Positions 29,923 to 42,200 of a DNA stretch of 64,000 nucleotides are shown here, piece by piece. The DNA is from Micractinium sp. NFX-FRZ (lineage: Eukaryota > Chlorophyta > Trebouxiophyceae > Chlorellales > Chlorellaceae). A program made the translations under genes and the position numbers. Positions within the stretch are counted from its first letter, which is position 1; each line of letters starts with the position of its first letter. The stretch is from NCBI GenBank assembly GCA_029339195.1, contig JAPTJF010000066.1, forward strand, positions 124,001-188,000, given 5' to 3'. Below the pieces are notes generated by a model that made no database searches, was not told the DNA's origin, and was given only the letters and a program-made list of their open reading frames with translations.

Positions 29923-32900
29923 TCACCGCTTGCGCGACTTGCCCTTGCGCACGTTTTGCTTGGGCTTGAAGTCGGCGCCTCCCTTGCCCTTGCTGCCCTT
30001 GGGGCGGTGCTTCTTGCCCCACTCGCTGGCCGCCTTCTCCAGCTCCGTCTCCTCCTCGCTGCACAGGCAGGCAGGGGCGGTCGGGTGGGGGTGGGGGTTA
30101 CATTGAGAGGGACGGCTGGCATGCTGTGGCAGAACACTGTGGCGGGCCCGCCCAGCTTGCGCTTTAGGCAACCAAGATCTGTGCACCACAGCGCCAGCGC
30201 AGCACGGTCGAGCAGCGGCAGCTGCAAGGATGCCGGGCCAGCCGGGCACACAGCAGCAAGGCCGCAGCCTGGGAAGGCTTGGGGGCTGTGCTTGCCGGCG
30301 GCGGCAAGGGCGGGTGCCGGCAGCGACTCACTTGGCCTCGCCGCCCCTGCGCGGCGCCCGCACAAAGCCCTTCACAGGATCCAGCCCCTCTGTCTTCCGC
30401 CGCTTGCGAGCCGGCAGCGCGCCGCGGCCTGCGGGGGGGGAACCATGGGTGGGACAGGTTGGCGCGCGGTGCAGGCGTGTGAATGCGGGTCGAGGCGGCA
30501 GGCGCAACAGAAACCCCAGCAGCGCGCCTCTGCCGGCTGCTCTTGGGGCAGTCACCTAGTGAATACCCCAGTGGACAGCTCAGTGCAGGTGTATTCGAGC
30601 CTGTGCCCCCCACAAAACTCTTGCCAACCCACTGTTCACCCCCGCCGCTAACGATTTGGAGGCCCAGCGGCCCGCTTCGCACTCACCGCTGTTCCCCACA
30701 AAGCTCCTGCCCTGCAGCGTGGGGTCGCGCAGGTATGCGGGCAGGTGCTTCAGGTGTGCCGCCGCTGCCGCCGCGCCCGCGGACGCCAGCGGTTTGTCGT
30801 GTTTCAGGAGGTTGAGGTCTGTGGGGAGGGGGGTGAGGGGGGGAGGAGGGGGTGTCAGGTGAAGGGGGCAGTAATGAGGTGGGGCGGGGGTAGGGTTGCG
30901 ACGACTGGGTGCAGGTAGAGGGGCGGGCACAGCGGGCAGGCATGGACCGGGTGTGTTGGGGTGTGCAGCAAAGGCCCGCTCAATGCCCCGGTTAAACCGC
31001 CTGCCACCTCCCACTTGCTGCGCGCTTCCCCAATACCGCTCAGCTCGCGCACACCACCTGCCCCACCCCTTGCCAGTGCAAGCTCTCCCTCGCCCCCACC
31101 TCGTGCTTCCCCGCTACTGCTGCCCCCCTTCCACCCCACTCATGTGTTCCTCCCTTCCTCCCCTTATTCAAGCCCCTCTCTCACCCCCGGGGTGCTCCTC
31201 AAAGAAGGCCGCCAGCCGCTGCGAGTTGAGCAGCTCGTTCTTCAGCTCCTTGGCCCGCGCCTGGGGCAGGCAGGTGGGGGAGGGGTGGGGTCAGCGCAAG
31301 GCAGGTCAGGGCAAGGAGGTATCAAGAGTGAGCACCACCGCAAGGCAGTCGTGCACGGGGCGGCGGTGCAGGTGAGGCCCCACCTTCAAGCCTAGCTGGG
31401 TTGTCAACGCCTTGCAACCCAGCAGCACTACTGCGCACCTGAATTTCAGTCGCTGATGGTGTGCGCACGCCACCACCCCAACGCCCCCACCACCAGCGCA
31501 CCTCCTTGATGACGTTCTTGGTGATGGATCTCGCCACGTCCTCGGCGCGGTACCGCAGCCCCTCCACCGCCGCCTTGGTCAGCCGCTGGTGCTGCTGCAG
31601 CCCCGCCGCGCCGCTGCCGCCACCTGCCGCCCCCTCCTCATCTCCACTGTCACTCTCGCTGTCGCTGCCGCTGTCCGCCTGGGCTGCCGCTGCTGCAGGT
31701 GGCTGCTGGTCTCCCCCTGCGCCAGCTGGCGGCGCCGCCAGCATGGCGTCCAGCTCAGCAGCAAAGGCGGCGTCTGAAGGGCCCAGCAGCGTGACTGCAG
31801 ATCCCGCCTCCCCGGCGCGCCCCGTGCGCCCCACGCGGTGCACATACCTGTGGGGGAGGAGTGAGGGTGTGAGTGGGGAGGGTCTGAGAGTCTTCCAGCG
31901 TGTCAGAAGGAGGCAGAGTGGGGGTAAGAGGGCACGCGGCAGAGAAGGCAGGCAGGCGGTGCCACTGCCGTAGCAAGTGCCTTCTGCCAAAGGAGCACAG
32001 AACCCCCAGCTCAGCAGGCCAGCTCTGTCTCAGTTTCCCGCCCCCAGCACAACTGATGCCAGCCCACCCCACCCGCCCTGCTGCCACAGCGGCCAGAGGC
32101 AGCGGTGCCTCACCCCTGCGTGCTGCCGGGCATCTCGAAGTTGACCACGGTCCGCACTCCCTTGAAGTCGATGCCTCTTGTCACCCCAAACTCCTCGTCC
32201 TTACGCGCGCCCCGGGCCCCCTTCTTGCCGCCGCCGCCGCCGTCGCGCCCCTTGCGCTTGCGCTGCTGCTGGCCCTCGCCGCCCGCCTCTGCAGCCGCGT
32301 GCACGTCGTCTGTGGCTATCAGGTAGTCAAACAGTCCCTTGTTGAACTCCTGCAGCGGGGGAACACCACACAACAATAAATCAATAAAACAGAGTCGAAA
32401 AACTTGCGCCATCATCAACATAAGGCATGGCACTGCACACGAGCCTGCCCCAAGCCCAGAGAGGCGCCTGCTGCACAGGCGCGGGAAGCGCTGCCAACAG
32501 CACACACAACCGCCACAATCGTGCCCCACCCTGGCCCCCCGACCCCAGACCCACCTGGAGTATGTGGTGCCGCGAGTTGAGGGGCAGCTCGGCATTGAGC
32601 ACCGCCGCCCGCACGCCAAAGGCGTCCAGGAAGAGCTTCACCCGCATGCCGCTCTCGGCGCTGTTCACAAACACCAGCACCTGCAAGGGGGGGGGGGTGA
32701 CGTGGCACATGGGGGTTGCATGGTACGAGCAAGGGGGAGGTGAGAACAAGCGGGGGCGGTGAACCCACTACCCGGTGCACCACCGGTGCCTAACACGCCT
32801 ACATGCATGCAGCTGCAAGTACACAAATAAACAAGCGTGCCGCAGCCCCACTGTCCCGCTCCACCCCACACACCTTGCGCTGCACCAGGTTCAGCTTCAG

Positions 32901-34673
32901 CAGGGCCAGCAGGTGCAGCAGCTTCTCCGCAGTTTCCGCCGCAGGCCCGCCGGCGTCACACCCTGACGGCAGGTCCACTCTGAAGTGCTCAATCTCAGCG
33001 GCAGCGCCGCCCGCCGCGCCGGCGGTAGCTGCGGCGCCCGCCTGCGGGACGAGGAAGGACGCAGGGAGGGGAGGCAGGAGGAGGACGAGGCTTCCTTTTG
33101 AACAAGATTCAACTGGAAGACGACGGGCACCTTGGGGTGGCGCTTGGTGTGTACCACAATTTTTTAGTGTGGCTGGCCTCAGGTCGGTTCATGGGTCACC
33201 ACACCACAGCTGTCCTTGCACAGCGCACATATGCCCCGTCAGGCGCCGCCCTGCAGATGCCCTTCAGCACCGCTCACCTCTCCGGTCGCCTGCCCCAGCA
33301 GGTTGAGCGCCAGCGGGTTGTGCAGCACCAGCTTGGTGAGCCGGTCCACGTCAGCGCTGCTGGTTGCTGACATCAGCATGCACTGGCAGGAGCGGGGGAT
33401 CTGGGAGGCCAGTGCCTGCACGTCTTCCTCGTACCCATACGACAGCAGCAGGTCGGCCTCATCCAAGACCAGCACCTGCACAGGACAAGGTTGGGGACAA
33501 GAAACAATTACAGATGGAAGACATAAAGGCACTCAAAGCAAGCAAGCCAGGGGGTGGGGATGGGAGGCAAGCAGGGCGGGGGGAGGACGGCAGGAGGTTG
33601 GCACAAGAGGGGGAGCAGTAAACGGGGAAGGCCGCCTGCACCCCTGTGATCAGGCAACCCGCACAGATGCACAGCAGTTCAACCGAGGTGCGTGCAGGCA
33701 GCCAGCGCAGCCCTGCCCCCCTGACGCCTCCCCTCCCCACCCTGCCCTGGCCCTTACGGACCTGGAGCCTGTCCTGGAGCATGGCTGGCGTGAGGATCCC
33801 CTCCCTCAGAACCTGCGCCAGCTTGGCAGGCGTCGTGACCACCAGCTGCCCTGCGGTGGCGCATGCCGCGCGCAGCGGCGCGTCGCCGGCAATCGCGGTG
33901 GCCGACAGTTCGGCGCCGCAGGCGGCGGCTACGCTGGCGCCCTCCTCCTTCACCTGCACCGCCCAGGCGGTGGCAGCAGCAGCAGCGATGCGTTCAGAAG
34001 CACGTGCAGCAAGCTACTGCCTCCCCACCCTCATGCTACCGGCTGACGCAAGGACGGCAGACGGAGGGCGAGCGTGCCGCTGGGGCGGTGTGGCCATGCA
34101 GCACACGCAGTGGTTTGAAGCCTCATATGCCCACACCACAAGAGACATCCACGGTCAGCCGTCTGCCGCACGTAACACTGCAGGATGCAACTGCCTCAGC
34201 TTCAGTCTCACCCACTCAATCACACCTCACCTGCTCGCACAGCTCGCGTGTGGGGACGAGCACCAGGGCCTGCCAGCCCACGCGCCCCTTGCCGCCGGCA
34301 AGCACGCGGTGCAGCGCGGGCAACAGGTAGGCAAGAGTCTTTCCACTGCCGGTGCGCGCCCGGGCCACAATGTCGCGCCCCTCCAGTGCCTTGGGGATGC
34401 ACTCCGCCTGCAAAACAGCAAGCATGGGGGTGAGCGTGCTGCCCCAGCAGCGGCGGCAGTGGCAGCAGCGGCGGCGGCAGCAGTGGTGGCAGTCGATGGC
34501 GCAGCGGCAGGCCCGCATGCACTGCGATGCGAGTCCGAGCGCCCTGCAATCGGCCCTTGGGACCCGCTTGCCCCCGCACAGCCCCTTGCCTGCACGGGAG
34601 TGGGCTTCTCAAAGCCGCGCTTGGCGAGGGCCCGCAGCAGCCGGGGGTCCAGCCCCGTGGCGTCGAAGGCCAT
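29923..34673 (-). CDS. DBP9: DEAD-box RNA helicase, DBP9/DDX56 type
   Basis: Nucleolar ATP-dependent RNA helicase expected to act in large-subunit ribosome assembly. Exons: 34673-34590, 34407-34231, 33953-33762, 33475-33278, 33041-32874, 32680-32555, 32349-32114, 31847-31502, 31260-31185, 30818-30687, 30428-30332, 30058-29923, giving 655 residues in one frame. Motifs in order: Q motif [18 protein letters not shown] (Lys51), Ia PTRELCEQ, Ib TTPAKL, II DEAD (156-159) in [34 protein letters not shown] with [20 protein letters not shown]. The [11 protein letters not shown] context and the insert between ATDD and RGIDF are typical of DBP9/DDX56. The C-terminus is Lys/Arg-rich (GKSRKR), fitting nucleolar targeting. 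Intron 1 uses a GC donor (CAG/GCAAGG). The gene is divergent from PCYA. Confidence 0.92.
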
Positions 34674-35030
34674 CGCTGCAATATGCCGAAATCCGCTGCA
34701 GCCGCCGCCAGTCTCGCTCGCTGCTTTGCGCGCGCGGGTGCTGGGCGCCGTCCTCCGAGCGCAGGTTGCTGCTAATGCATGCGCCAATTTGCAGTCAGTG
34801 CTCCCAGCTCGCAAGTTCTCGCGCTGCCACCTCAGCGTGGTCTTCTTCCGGCGGACAAAGGCACACTGCATGCGCCATTTCGTCGCTTGCCAGTCCTTCA
34901 GGCTTCACGATCAGACATTCCGTCCCCTCGCGCGTCTGGTAGCACCACTCCTGGCGCCTGCCTACCTCCAGTCCGCCGATTCAGTTGGCTAGCGCCATTC
35001 CGGCTTTGCTCAACGGGATACAGAGCCGAA
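34674..35030. promoter_or_regulatory. Divergent promoter, DBP9 / PCYA
   Basis: 357 bases between opposed start codons, with no other gene visible. The mid part (34770-34930) is less GC-rich. No strong TATA box was noticed. Confidence 0.4.
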
Positions 35031-38000
35031 ATGCGCGTGGTTGCGGCGAGCAGCCGTGCCTGCCGCTCCACAGTGGCAGCAGGGCGGGCGACGGCGGCGG
35101 CGGCGCCTCCGCCGCCAGCGCCTGCCTTCCGCTCCACCTGGCAGCAGCGCACGCAGCAGCAGCAGCGGCAGCACCGGCGCTGCCTCTTACCAGTAGCAGC
35201 GGCAGCAGGTCAGGCCGGCAGTGCCCCACCTGGGGAGGAGGCGGGGCCCGAGGTGCCGCCCACCCCTGAGGAGCTGGCGGAAGCTGAGCGGATGCTGCAG
35301 GACTTTATCGACGGGCTGGGGGCCTCTGGAATGGAGACGGTGCGGCCCGAGGACATGGACCTGCCTGGTGAGGACGAGGGAGGGAGAGTTTGAGCGGTTG
35401 TGCTGGTGAGGGCGGGTGCAAGCCCCCCCCCCCTCCCCCCCCCATGGAGGGAGAAGGACGGGGCTGTCCGGTGGCGCCGGCGACGCTGTGAGCGCTGTGG
35501 GGCACATGCACAGCGCAGCCCGCCATTTTTGACAAATGTTACGCTCAGCCCCACCCATCCGCCTGCCTGCCGTCTTGCTTGCCTCACCCGATACAAATTG
35601 CAGAGGGCCGCCTGACCTGGGCAGAGGCTGTTCAGATCATGGGCACCAGCGGGTGGCGGCTGAACGAGAAGCTGTGCCCCGCCATTCAGGAGCTGGTCAC
35701 GCAGGTGGGAGCAGTGCGGGGCAGGTGGGGGCAGGTGGGGGCAGGGCAGTGCGGGGCAGGGCAGTGCAGGGCGGGGCCGGGCAGGGTCGGGCAGGGCCGG
35801 GCGCTTACACTCGTTCTTCCGAGGCCGGCACATCGCGCGTCTGTGGCGGCGCATGTGTCTGCATTTGCTGTCCGGCTTGCGCAGCCTCAGCTTCTGGGCC
35901 TGCCGCCGCTGCCGCCGCGCATTTGGCTCGGCAGGGTATGTTGCAGGGTGCTGGATCGGTGTGGCTGTCTGGGGCCAGATCTGCCCTGTGCCCGCTCCCC
36001 ACTCTGGGACCTTCCTTTGCCTCAGGTGGAGGGCTTCCGGCGTGGTGTGCCGCCTGGAACCAGGTCTGCTCGGTGCCCCCTTCTCACTTTGCGTCCCTGC
36101 CTTGTCCTTGCCACAGGTGGAGGGGTGCTGGCGGGGGGTGCTGCCAGAAGACCAGCTCAAGCTGTACCAGCTGCCAGAGGTGCGGGGACAGTGGGAAGGT
36201 GTGTGTGTGTCATGCACTCCCGTAGTAGCATGAAGTGTGCGTGGCTGTGAGCAGATGCTTTGCACCGTGCTGCAGGCGGCGGCTTCGGAGCAAGCAACAT
36301 GACTGGATAATTACGTTTCGAATCCGCAGCCTGATTGGCCCCTCATTTGGCTAGGCCTCCCTATCAAGCCAGCGTCATATCTATGTGTCCCCCGCGTGCA
36401 GCGCTTCCGCTACCTCGACTCACTTGACCCCGAGGGTGGCGACGAGTTCTCCTTTCGGTCGATGGAGGACCCGGAGAAGGGGGCGCCCAACTACCCACGC
36501 CTGCAGGTGCGGGGCTGGGGTGGGGTGGGGGCGCCGCGTGTGTGTGTGTTATGCAGCTTCAGCTGTGCAGGCGTGTGCTTGTTTATCTTGCAGCTTCGTT
36601 TAGTCGTGCCGACGACGCTCTTGTGTGCTTCTTTCTCTTGCGTAGCATTGTTGATTCATTGCAGCGGCCAGTGCCGCTAGGCATTGCAACACAAGTCCAA
36701 CATGTCGACGCATCACAATCTTCGACACACACGCACGCACAACATTGCTGGTTGATTGCAGCTGGAGAACCGCGCCTACTCCAGCCGCGCCTTCCGCAAG
36801 CTTCACATCGAGGTGGCGGTGCGGCAGGACGGCCTGCAGGTGAGGCGGCCCACATGGTCTGACTGCGGCTCGAGGTGGCAGGTGGGCACAGCATTGGCGG
36901 GGTTGAAGCTAGCAGGTGCATGATGTGTACCCCCTCTCCCTTTGCATCTGCCCGCATACCTAAACCCTGCCCCTTGCAGGTCTCCCACTGTGTCACCTTC
37001 TCCCGCCGCAATCTCGACCCGCCCACCCTATCCACCCATGCCCGCACTCTCCGTGTGCCCCCTCGTCTCCCTGCTCTGCCGCGCAGGTCTTCCACTGCGT
37101 CATGTTCCCCCGCCTCCAGTTCGACCTGCCCATACTGTCCATGGATTTGGTGGCCAACGAGGGCAGGGTGTCCCTGGCGATAGTGGACCCCTGCCCCCTC
37201 ACACCCGACCTGCAGCTGCCGCCCTTCTACTCAAACCCCGTCAGGTACTGTGGGGCGGTGTGGGGCGGTGTGCACTGCGTGAGCCGGTGCACCTTGGGGC
37301 ACATTTTGCGCTGCATTGCCAGGTGGGGGGCGGTGGGGGGTGCGAAAGCCAATTGGACGGGGACGGGTGTGCGCCTCGGGCTGTGCACTGGGCGAGACAT
37401 GCGACCCTGAGGGCAACATGGATGCAGTGTGCGCAAGACCTATGCGTGATGTGCTCGATGCACAATGCCGGCTGCAGGTCGCACCGCTGCCTCCTCCCCA
37501 AACTGACCTCCGCCCCTGCCCCACTGACCTCCCGTGCCTGTTCATCTCCCATCCCGTGTCAGACCCTACAGTGAGCTGCAAGCCGAGCAGCAGCTCGCAA
37601 AACAACCGTGGCGTACCCTCCCACCAGCCTTCCCCTGCCATCACACCCTTTACACCACTGCCATTCCTTGCTGCAGCGAGCTGCAAGCCAAGTACCAGCT
37701 GGAGAGCAACCGGGGGGTGCCCGACTGGGGCAAGGCCATCTTCTCGCCGCTCTGCGTCATCATGCGCCCGCAGAGCAGCGAGGATCTGGGGCGCTTCCTC
37801 AAATACGCGCTGGCCCTCACGCAGCTGCACGTGCAGGTGGGGCTGCCGGCCGTGCCTGCATGGGCAACCTGCCACACCTGCACGCGCCGCTTGCCATGCC
37901 TGCATGGGCAGCCTCCTTACGCGCATGTGCAGCCTTCCAAACCAGCCTTGGCAGCCTTGTTAACCCGCATGGGCAGCCCACCATATCTCTGGGTCAGCTG

Positions 38001-38345
38001 GGGCAGGATGGTGGGGATGGGACCTGGGCATGGGGGCGGTCATCCCAGTCACAGACAGCCAAAGTGCGCGCCCTATGACTTCACCAGCGCCTCCCTTCCT
38101 CACACACACCCTGATCCACTCTTCCCCTCCCTTCGCAGATTGCAAAAATCGCGCACCCCGTCAGCCCCGCGCAGCGCCGCCGCCTGGCCATGCTGCATGC
38201 CGGCCACCGCCGCTACTGCGACAAGCAGCTGGAGAACGACAAGACGCGGCGCGTGCTGGAGGCGGCCTTTGGGCCGGCCGTGGGGGAGGCTTACATGAAG
38301 GAGGTCATGTTTGATTGTGAGCCGCTGCCAGAGGGGGCGGCCTGA
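35031..38345 (+). CDS. PCYA1: Phycocyanobilin:ferredoxin oxidoreductase (PcyA)
   Basis: Plastid ferredoxin-dependent bilin reductase converting biliverdin IXalpha to phycocyanobilin. Exons: 35031-35367, 35604-35704, 36117-36179, 36402-36506, 36762-36839, 37087-37244, 37677-37836, 38139-38345, giving 402 residues. The N-terminus ([20 protein letters not shown]) is a typical Ala/Arg/Ser transit peptide. Residues equivalent to the PcyA catalytic set are present with exact spacing: Glu219 (KLHIEVAV), His231 (FHCVMFPR) and Asp248 (SMDLVA), which is 12 and 17 residues apart as in cyanobacterial PcyA. The C-terminal block [13 protein letters not shown] is also diagnostic. Chlorophytes use bilins as retrograde signals although many lack phytochrome (family knowledge). 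The starts of exons 3, 6 and 7 and the C-terminus with its stop codon are each duplicated nearby. The presence of Glu219 argues against HY2. Confidence 0.92.
36026..36147 (+). repeat. Duplicated acceptor and exon 3 start in PCYA intron 2
   Basis: caggtggagggcttccggcg at about 36024 mirrors caggtggaggggtgctggcg at 36114, about 90 bases apart. The upstream copy reads [11 protein letters not shown] where the exon reads [11 protein letters not shown], so it could be spliced in. Confidence 0.75.
36974..37135 (+). repeat. Duplicated acceptor and exon 6 start in PCYA intron 5
   Basis: Upstream copy [11 protein letters not shown] (from 36980) against exon [11 protein letters not shown] (from 37087). 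The copy keeps the active-site His codon context but has diverged. Confidence 0.75.
37558..37720 (+). repeat. Duplicated exon 7 start in PCYA intron 6
   Basis: gagctgcaagccgagcagc at about 37576 repeats gagctgcaagccaagtacc at 37678, including a preceding acceptor-like ag. Confidence 0.75.
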
Positions 38346-38426
38346 GCATGTGCACCTTTCAATTTCAACATACAGTCAACCAAATGCTCTTTATAGTTTT
38401 TGCCAGAAAAAAGACCTACCTGTGAC

Positions 38427-38473
38427 ATATGTTTGACTGTGAGGCCGCTGCCAGAGGGGGCGGCCTGAGCATG
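38427..38473 (+). pseudogene. Duplicated C-terminal fragment of PCYA
   Basis: catatgtttgactgtgaggccgctgcc... matches the true gene end near 38306-38350 over about 45 bases, including the tga stop. One inserted base breaks the frame. It lies in the 3' UTR. Confidence 0.75.
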
Positions 38474-38828
38474 AACATTCTTGGCAGCTTCCTTCCGTAG
38501 CTGTTAGCATTGTTGTGCTTTGACTTCTGCAATCCCAACATCTGTACCTGTGAGGGAACGCCCGGGCCACTTCGCTGCTGGTCAAACAAACTCGAAAGTG
38601 CTATGCCCGTGGAGCTTTGTACTGGTAAACAACGCTGCTAAACGGGCCTGAAGTGTGATTCCTTCCCTGATCAGGCCTCATGAGCGCCCCGCACAAGCTG
38701 CTGCCACGTCTTGCGTAGCCTTTCTGGGTTCGTCTGCATAGGTTGGCAGTGCCTCCTCCCCTCCCTTGGCCCCGCCATGCCTGCATGCGCAAGCCTGCTG
38801 TGCTGCCGCTGCCGAAAGAGCCTCGGCT

Positions 38829-38833
38829 TTACA
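38829..38833 (-). terminator. TGTAA poly(A) signal, amidase-YCII gene
   Basis: TGTAA on the minus strand about 364 bases past the stop codon. Confidence 0.4.
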
Positions 38834-39080
38834 GGGCATGCAGCAAGAGAATACATATAAGTCAATACAGTTGTACGTGCACACAAGGGCCAATCGCCAA
38901 AACGTGCACGAGGCAAGGATGGATCAAGACGGAAAGGGGTAATGGTGTGGCCTGGTCGCAGGCGGCAACCACCATCCCGAACCGATCAGCTAGCTTTAGG
39001 CTCTCTCAAGTCAACTACAAAAGAGGACGCACAATCAAACATGCGGAACGTCCAGAAAGGGGTTGCGGCAGTGGCACATC

Positions 39081-39235
39081 AGCTGAGGCTCTTCTCCAAC
39101 CAAGGGCGCGTTCTACCGCCACGTCAGCACCGCCACGTCAGCCGAGTATCATCTCCAGCCAGGGGCGCACTATGCCCCCACGTCAGCGCCGCCACGTCAG
39201 CTGAGGATCTTCTCCAGCCAGGGGCGCACCGTGGC
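39081..39235 (-). repeat. Triplicated C-terminal codons of the amidase-YCII gene
   Basis: Three copies, about 55-60 bases apart, of a block containing gccacgtcagc and cttctccagccaggggcgc. The rightmost is the real gene end; the others trail into the 3' UTR. Confidence 0.8.
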
Positions 39236-42200
39236 GGTGCGGATGCCGCGACGGTGGAAGGGGTTGCGCGCCACGATGGCCGCCGCCTCCTCGGCATCCC
39301 GCGCCCGCAGGCAGAACATGCCGTCCCCGCAGTCGTGGGCCTCCAGCGTGAGGAAGGGGCCCATGAAGGCCAGCAGGCCCTGCAGGGAGGCGAGGGGGCA
39401 CGGGAAGAGAGGAAAGGTTGGTGACGTGACAAAGTCCCTGCTGTGCACAGCTCCAGCAGCAGGACAAAAAGGTGGACACATGCATGCATTCATACATACA
39501 TGCAGCCAGCCAGCCTGCCCCACCTTGGCCTGCAGGTCTGCCGGTAGGCGCATGCACCTGCAAGTATGCATGCACCTTTAAACATGCGTGCTGGCAAGCA
39601 GGCAGCCCGCCCCACCTTGGCCTGCAGGTCTGCCAGGTATGCGTGGTGCTCGGGCAGGTGGCGGGCGTGGTCCTCCATCGTGCGCCCAGGAGCCAGGGTG
39701 GACTGGACGATGAAGCGCAGGCGCCAGACCTGGCTCAGATCGGGGCAGCAGGCAAAGCATGTGGATTAAGTGGCAGGCAAAAGCGGGCGTGGTCCTCCAG
39801 GTGGGTGCACGCCCCGGGGCCGGGGGTGGGCTGAACGATGAACCTTCCAAACACCACCTCCCCCAGAATGGCACGGATATGCAGCAAAACGCTTCGAAGC
39901 GCAGGCCTGCCACAGAGCAAGCGTGGCAGACACAGATGCTGTGGCTGAGGGCAGTGTGAAAGCACTTCATCAACAGATTCAAAGAGACAAGTGCTGCGCA
40001 TTGCCCCGCACGCCCAGTTATCACCACCGCTGGACGGTCCCTGGCCCCACATGCATGCCACTGCCCCTCCCGCCGCCCCACCTTTGGATCGTCCAGCCCT
40101 GGGGGCAGCATGGCGGCGCAGACGGGTGGCGTGAAGTGTGTTCCATTGGCCGCCTCTACAGCCGCCTGCCCGGTGACAGCCGCGGCCAGCCCCTCGGCCA
40201 GAGCCAGCAGGGCCTCATCTGCAGGGTGAGAGGGCAAGGCGGGGGGTATGAGGTGGGGGAGAGAAGGGCACAGTAGTGGGGCGGGAAAGGGGAGGTGGTC
40301 AATGTTACACCAGCGCCACTTGCAGGAGGTAAGCGAGCCAGTGTTGTGGGGCGGGGAGAAGGGCAAGGTTGGGAGGGCCATGGGCGTTCCCAGGGCAGCT
40401 TTCAGGGTTCGTGCCAAGTAGGGGCAAGGCAGGGGGCAATGTCTGTCATGCGCATGATGGCACAGCATCGTCGGGCTGGCAGCATGCTTGCCCACCTGAG
40501 CCGCGGGGGCCAATGATGCTAACGCCCATGGGCAGGCCGTCCGGCAGGGTGAGCAGCGGGAGGCAGATCTGCAGCAGCCAGCAGGGGCACGTCACCCGGC
40601 GCAGCAGTCAGCAGACAGAGGGCCACCCTGCATTGCCAAGCTTGCCAGGAGGGCGCCGTGCTTGGCTCCCAGGCGCCGCCATTGGGAGGGCCACGGCTTT
40701 CCGGCTTTCTAGCTTTCTAGCCGTGCAGGCGGTGCCAGGTAACCTCGCACCCAAGACACGAAGCAACGCGCATTGCCTGCCCCCCAGGCACCACCCTGTC
40801 AGACGCACCTGCGGCAGTCCCGCCAGGCTGGCGATGCTGGTGAGTGCCATCAGGCGCTGCACTGCTCCCGGCTGGGCCTCCAGGTTTGACCCCACTGGGG
40901 GCGCTGCGGGGCAGTGTTTTGGGGTGGGGAGCGGGGGTGGTAAGTGTGTGTTCTTATCAGGGGTTGGGGAAGAGTGCTGTACGAGTAGCATGTGCACCAC
41001 AAATTGGGATGTTGGTAGGGCAGCGCACAAGCAGCCGGTCTGAGCTTCAATCCAACTCATCCGTGGCAAGCAATCCAGGTGTCCCATGCATGCCGAGGGG
41101 GCTGCCCATTACCTGGGAAAGGCGTGGCGGGCATGAGCAGCACGCTGTGGCTGCCCAGCAGGTCTCCCAGCCGGGCGGCGATTGCGTCCGCGTGCTGCTG
41201 GGCTGCCGCAGCCTGCCGCTCGGTGACCAGGCTGGCTGCCTTGAGGCGCTGCGCAATGGGCGCGCTGCGGTGCGTGTAGGGGGGCCAGGAAAAGGAGGGG
41301 TGAAGAAGAGCACAGAAGAGGAACAATGGTGGACCCTGGGTGCTCGACTGGCTGCCTACGAGTGCTAGCAGTCACGCAGTGCACGCTGCGGTCCAGCAGC
41401 CAATGCGCCCTCGCCGTCTTGACAAGCATAGAAAGGAGGCCCGCGGAGTAAAAGTAGCCGCGAGTTTCCTCGACTCCCAACAACCATGCTGGCACCGAGC
41501 CTGGCCTCACCTGACCACTGGCTTCTTGGGCCCGCTGAACCAGGGTCCCAGAGTCTCCCACACCTCCTTGCCCTGCAGGGCGGCACGGCACGGGACATGA
41601 GAGGGGTAAGGGGAGGCGAGCGGGCACGCAGGGAGGCCCGGTCAGACGGCCGCACAAGGCACGGTCCGACGGCACAGGAGGGACAGAAGTCAAAGCAAGC
41701 CCTCGTGACATTGCGAGAGTGCTGCAGCTGCCATATCCGGCAGGGCAGGGAGAGCAAGCACGGTGGACAGCATTAAAGAGAACAGGGGGGAGGCCCCGCT
41801 CACATGCAGGGCAGCAAAGGCGTCCGTCCAGGAGGCCAGCTCCCCAGTGCTGCCGTCAGCCAGGGTGACGTGGCGTGGCGCGCCCGCCCCGCCCGCCGCC
41901 GCCAGCGCCTCGCCGTGGGGCTCCAGCAGGGCCGTGCTGAAGTGCTGGGCCACCGAGGGGTCACAGAGCTCCAGAACATCCTGCACACAGACCATACAGA
42001 GCCGAAGGGGGTTGTCCCTTTGAGCAGGCGAGGAGAGAGGAGCACTGCACTCGCCCTGCAGTGGCGGTACGGGAAGGGGCAGTGGTGTGTGGGCAGGGGT
42101 CTGTCCACCTCCCAGTCGGCATCAAACTCTGCACTTGCCTGTGGCACCAGCAGCTCCCAGCTGCTGCCAAATTGCTGCTGGCTGGGCGCGCCGCTGCCGC

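Larger units (their letters stand above)
38346..39196. other. Convergent 3' region of PCYA and the amidase-YCII gene
   Basis: No gene is seen. 38427-38473 is a second copy of the PCYA C-terminal codons plus stop. The minus-strand TGTAA at 38829 belongs to the amidase gene. 39081-39196 holds two extra copies of the amidase C-terminal codons. Confidence 0.5.

Noticed and set aside
36026..36060. Using the upstream copy [11 protein letters not shown] as the real PCYA exon 3 start
   Set aside because: Only the downstream copy continues in frame into LPED and the next exon; the upstream one meets a donor-like site and has no family match beyond.
35031..38345. HY2-type phytochromobilin synthase
   Set aside because: The active-site Glu (Glu219) with the 12 and 17 residue spacing to His and Asp is the PcyA pattern, and the NDKTRRVLE block is PcyA-like.
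42087..42139. Reading amidase-YCII exon 6 on to a GT donor near 42107 (adds [10 protein letters not shown])
   Set aside because: Joining at CAG/GCAAGT matches AMI1 without an insert; the longer form remains a possible isoform.
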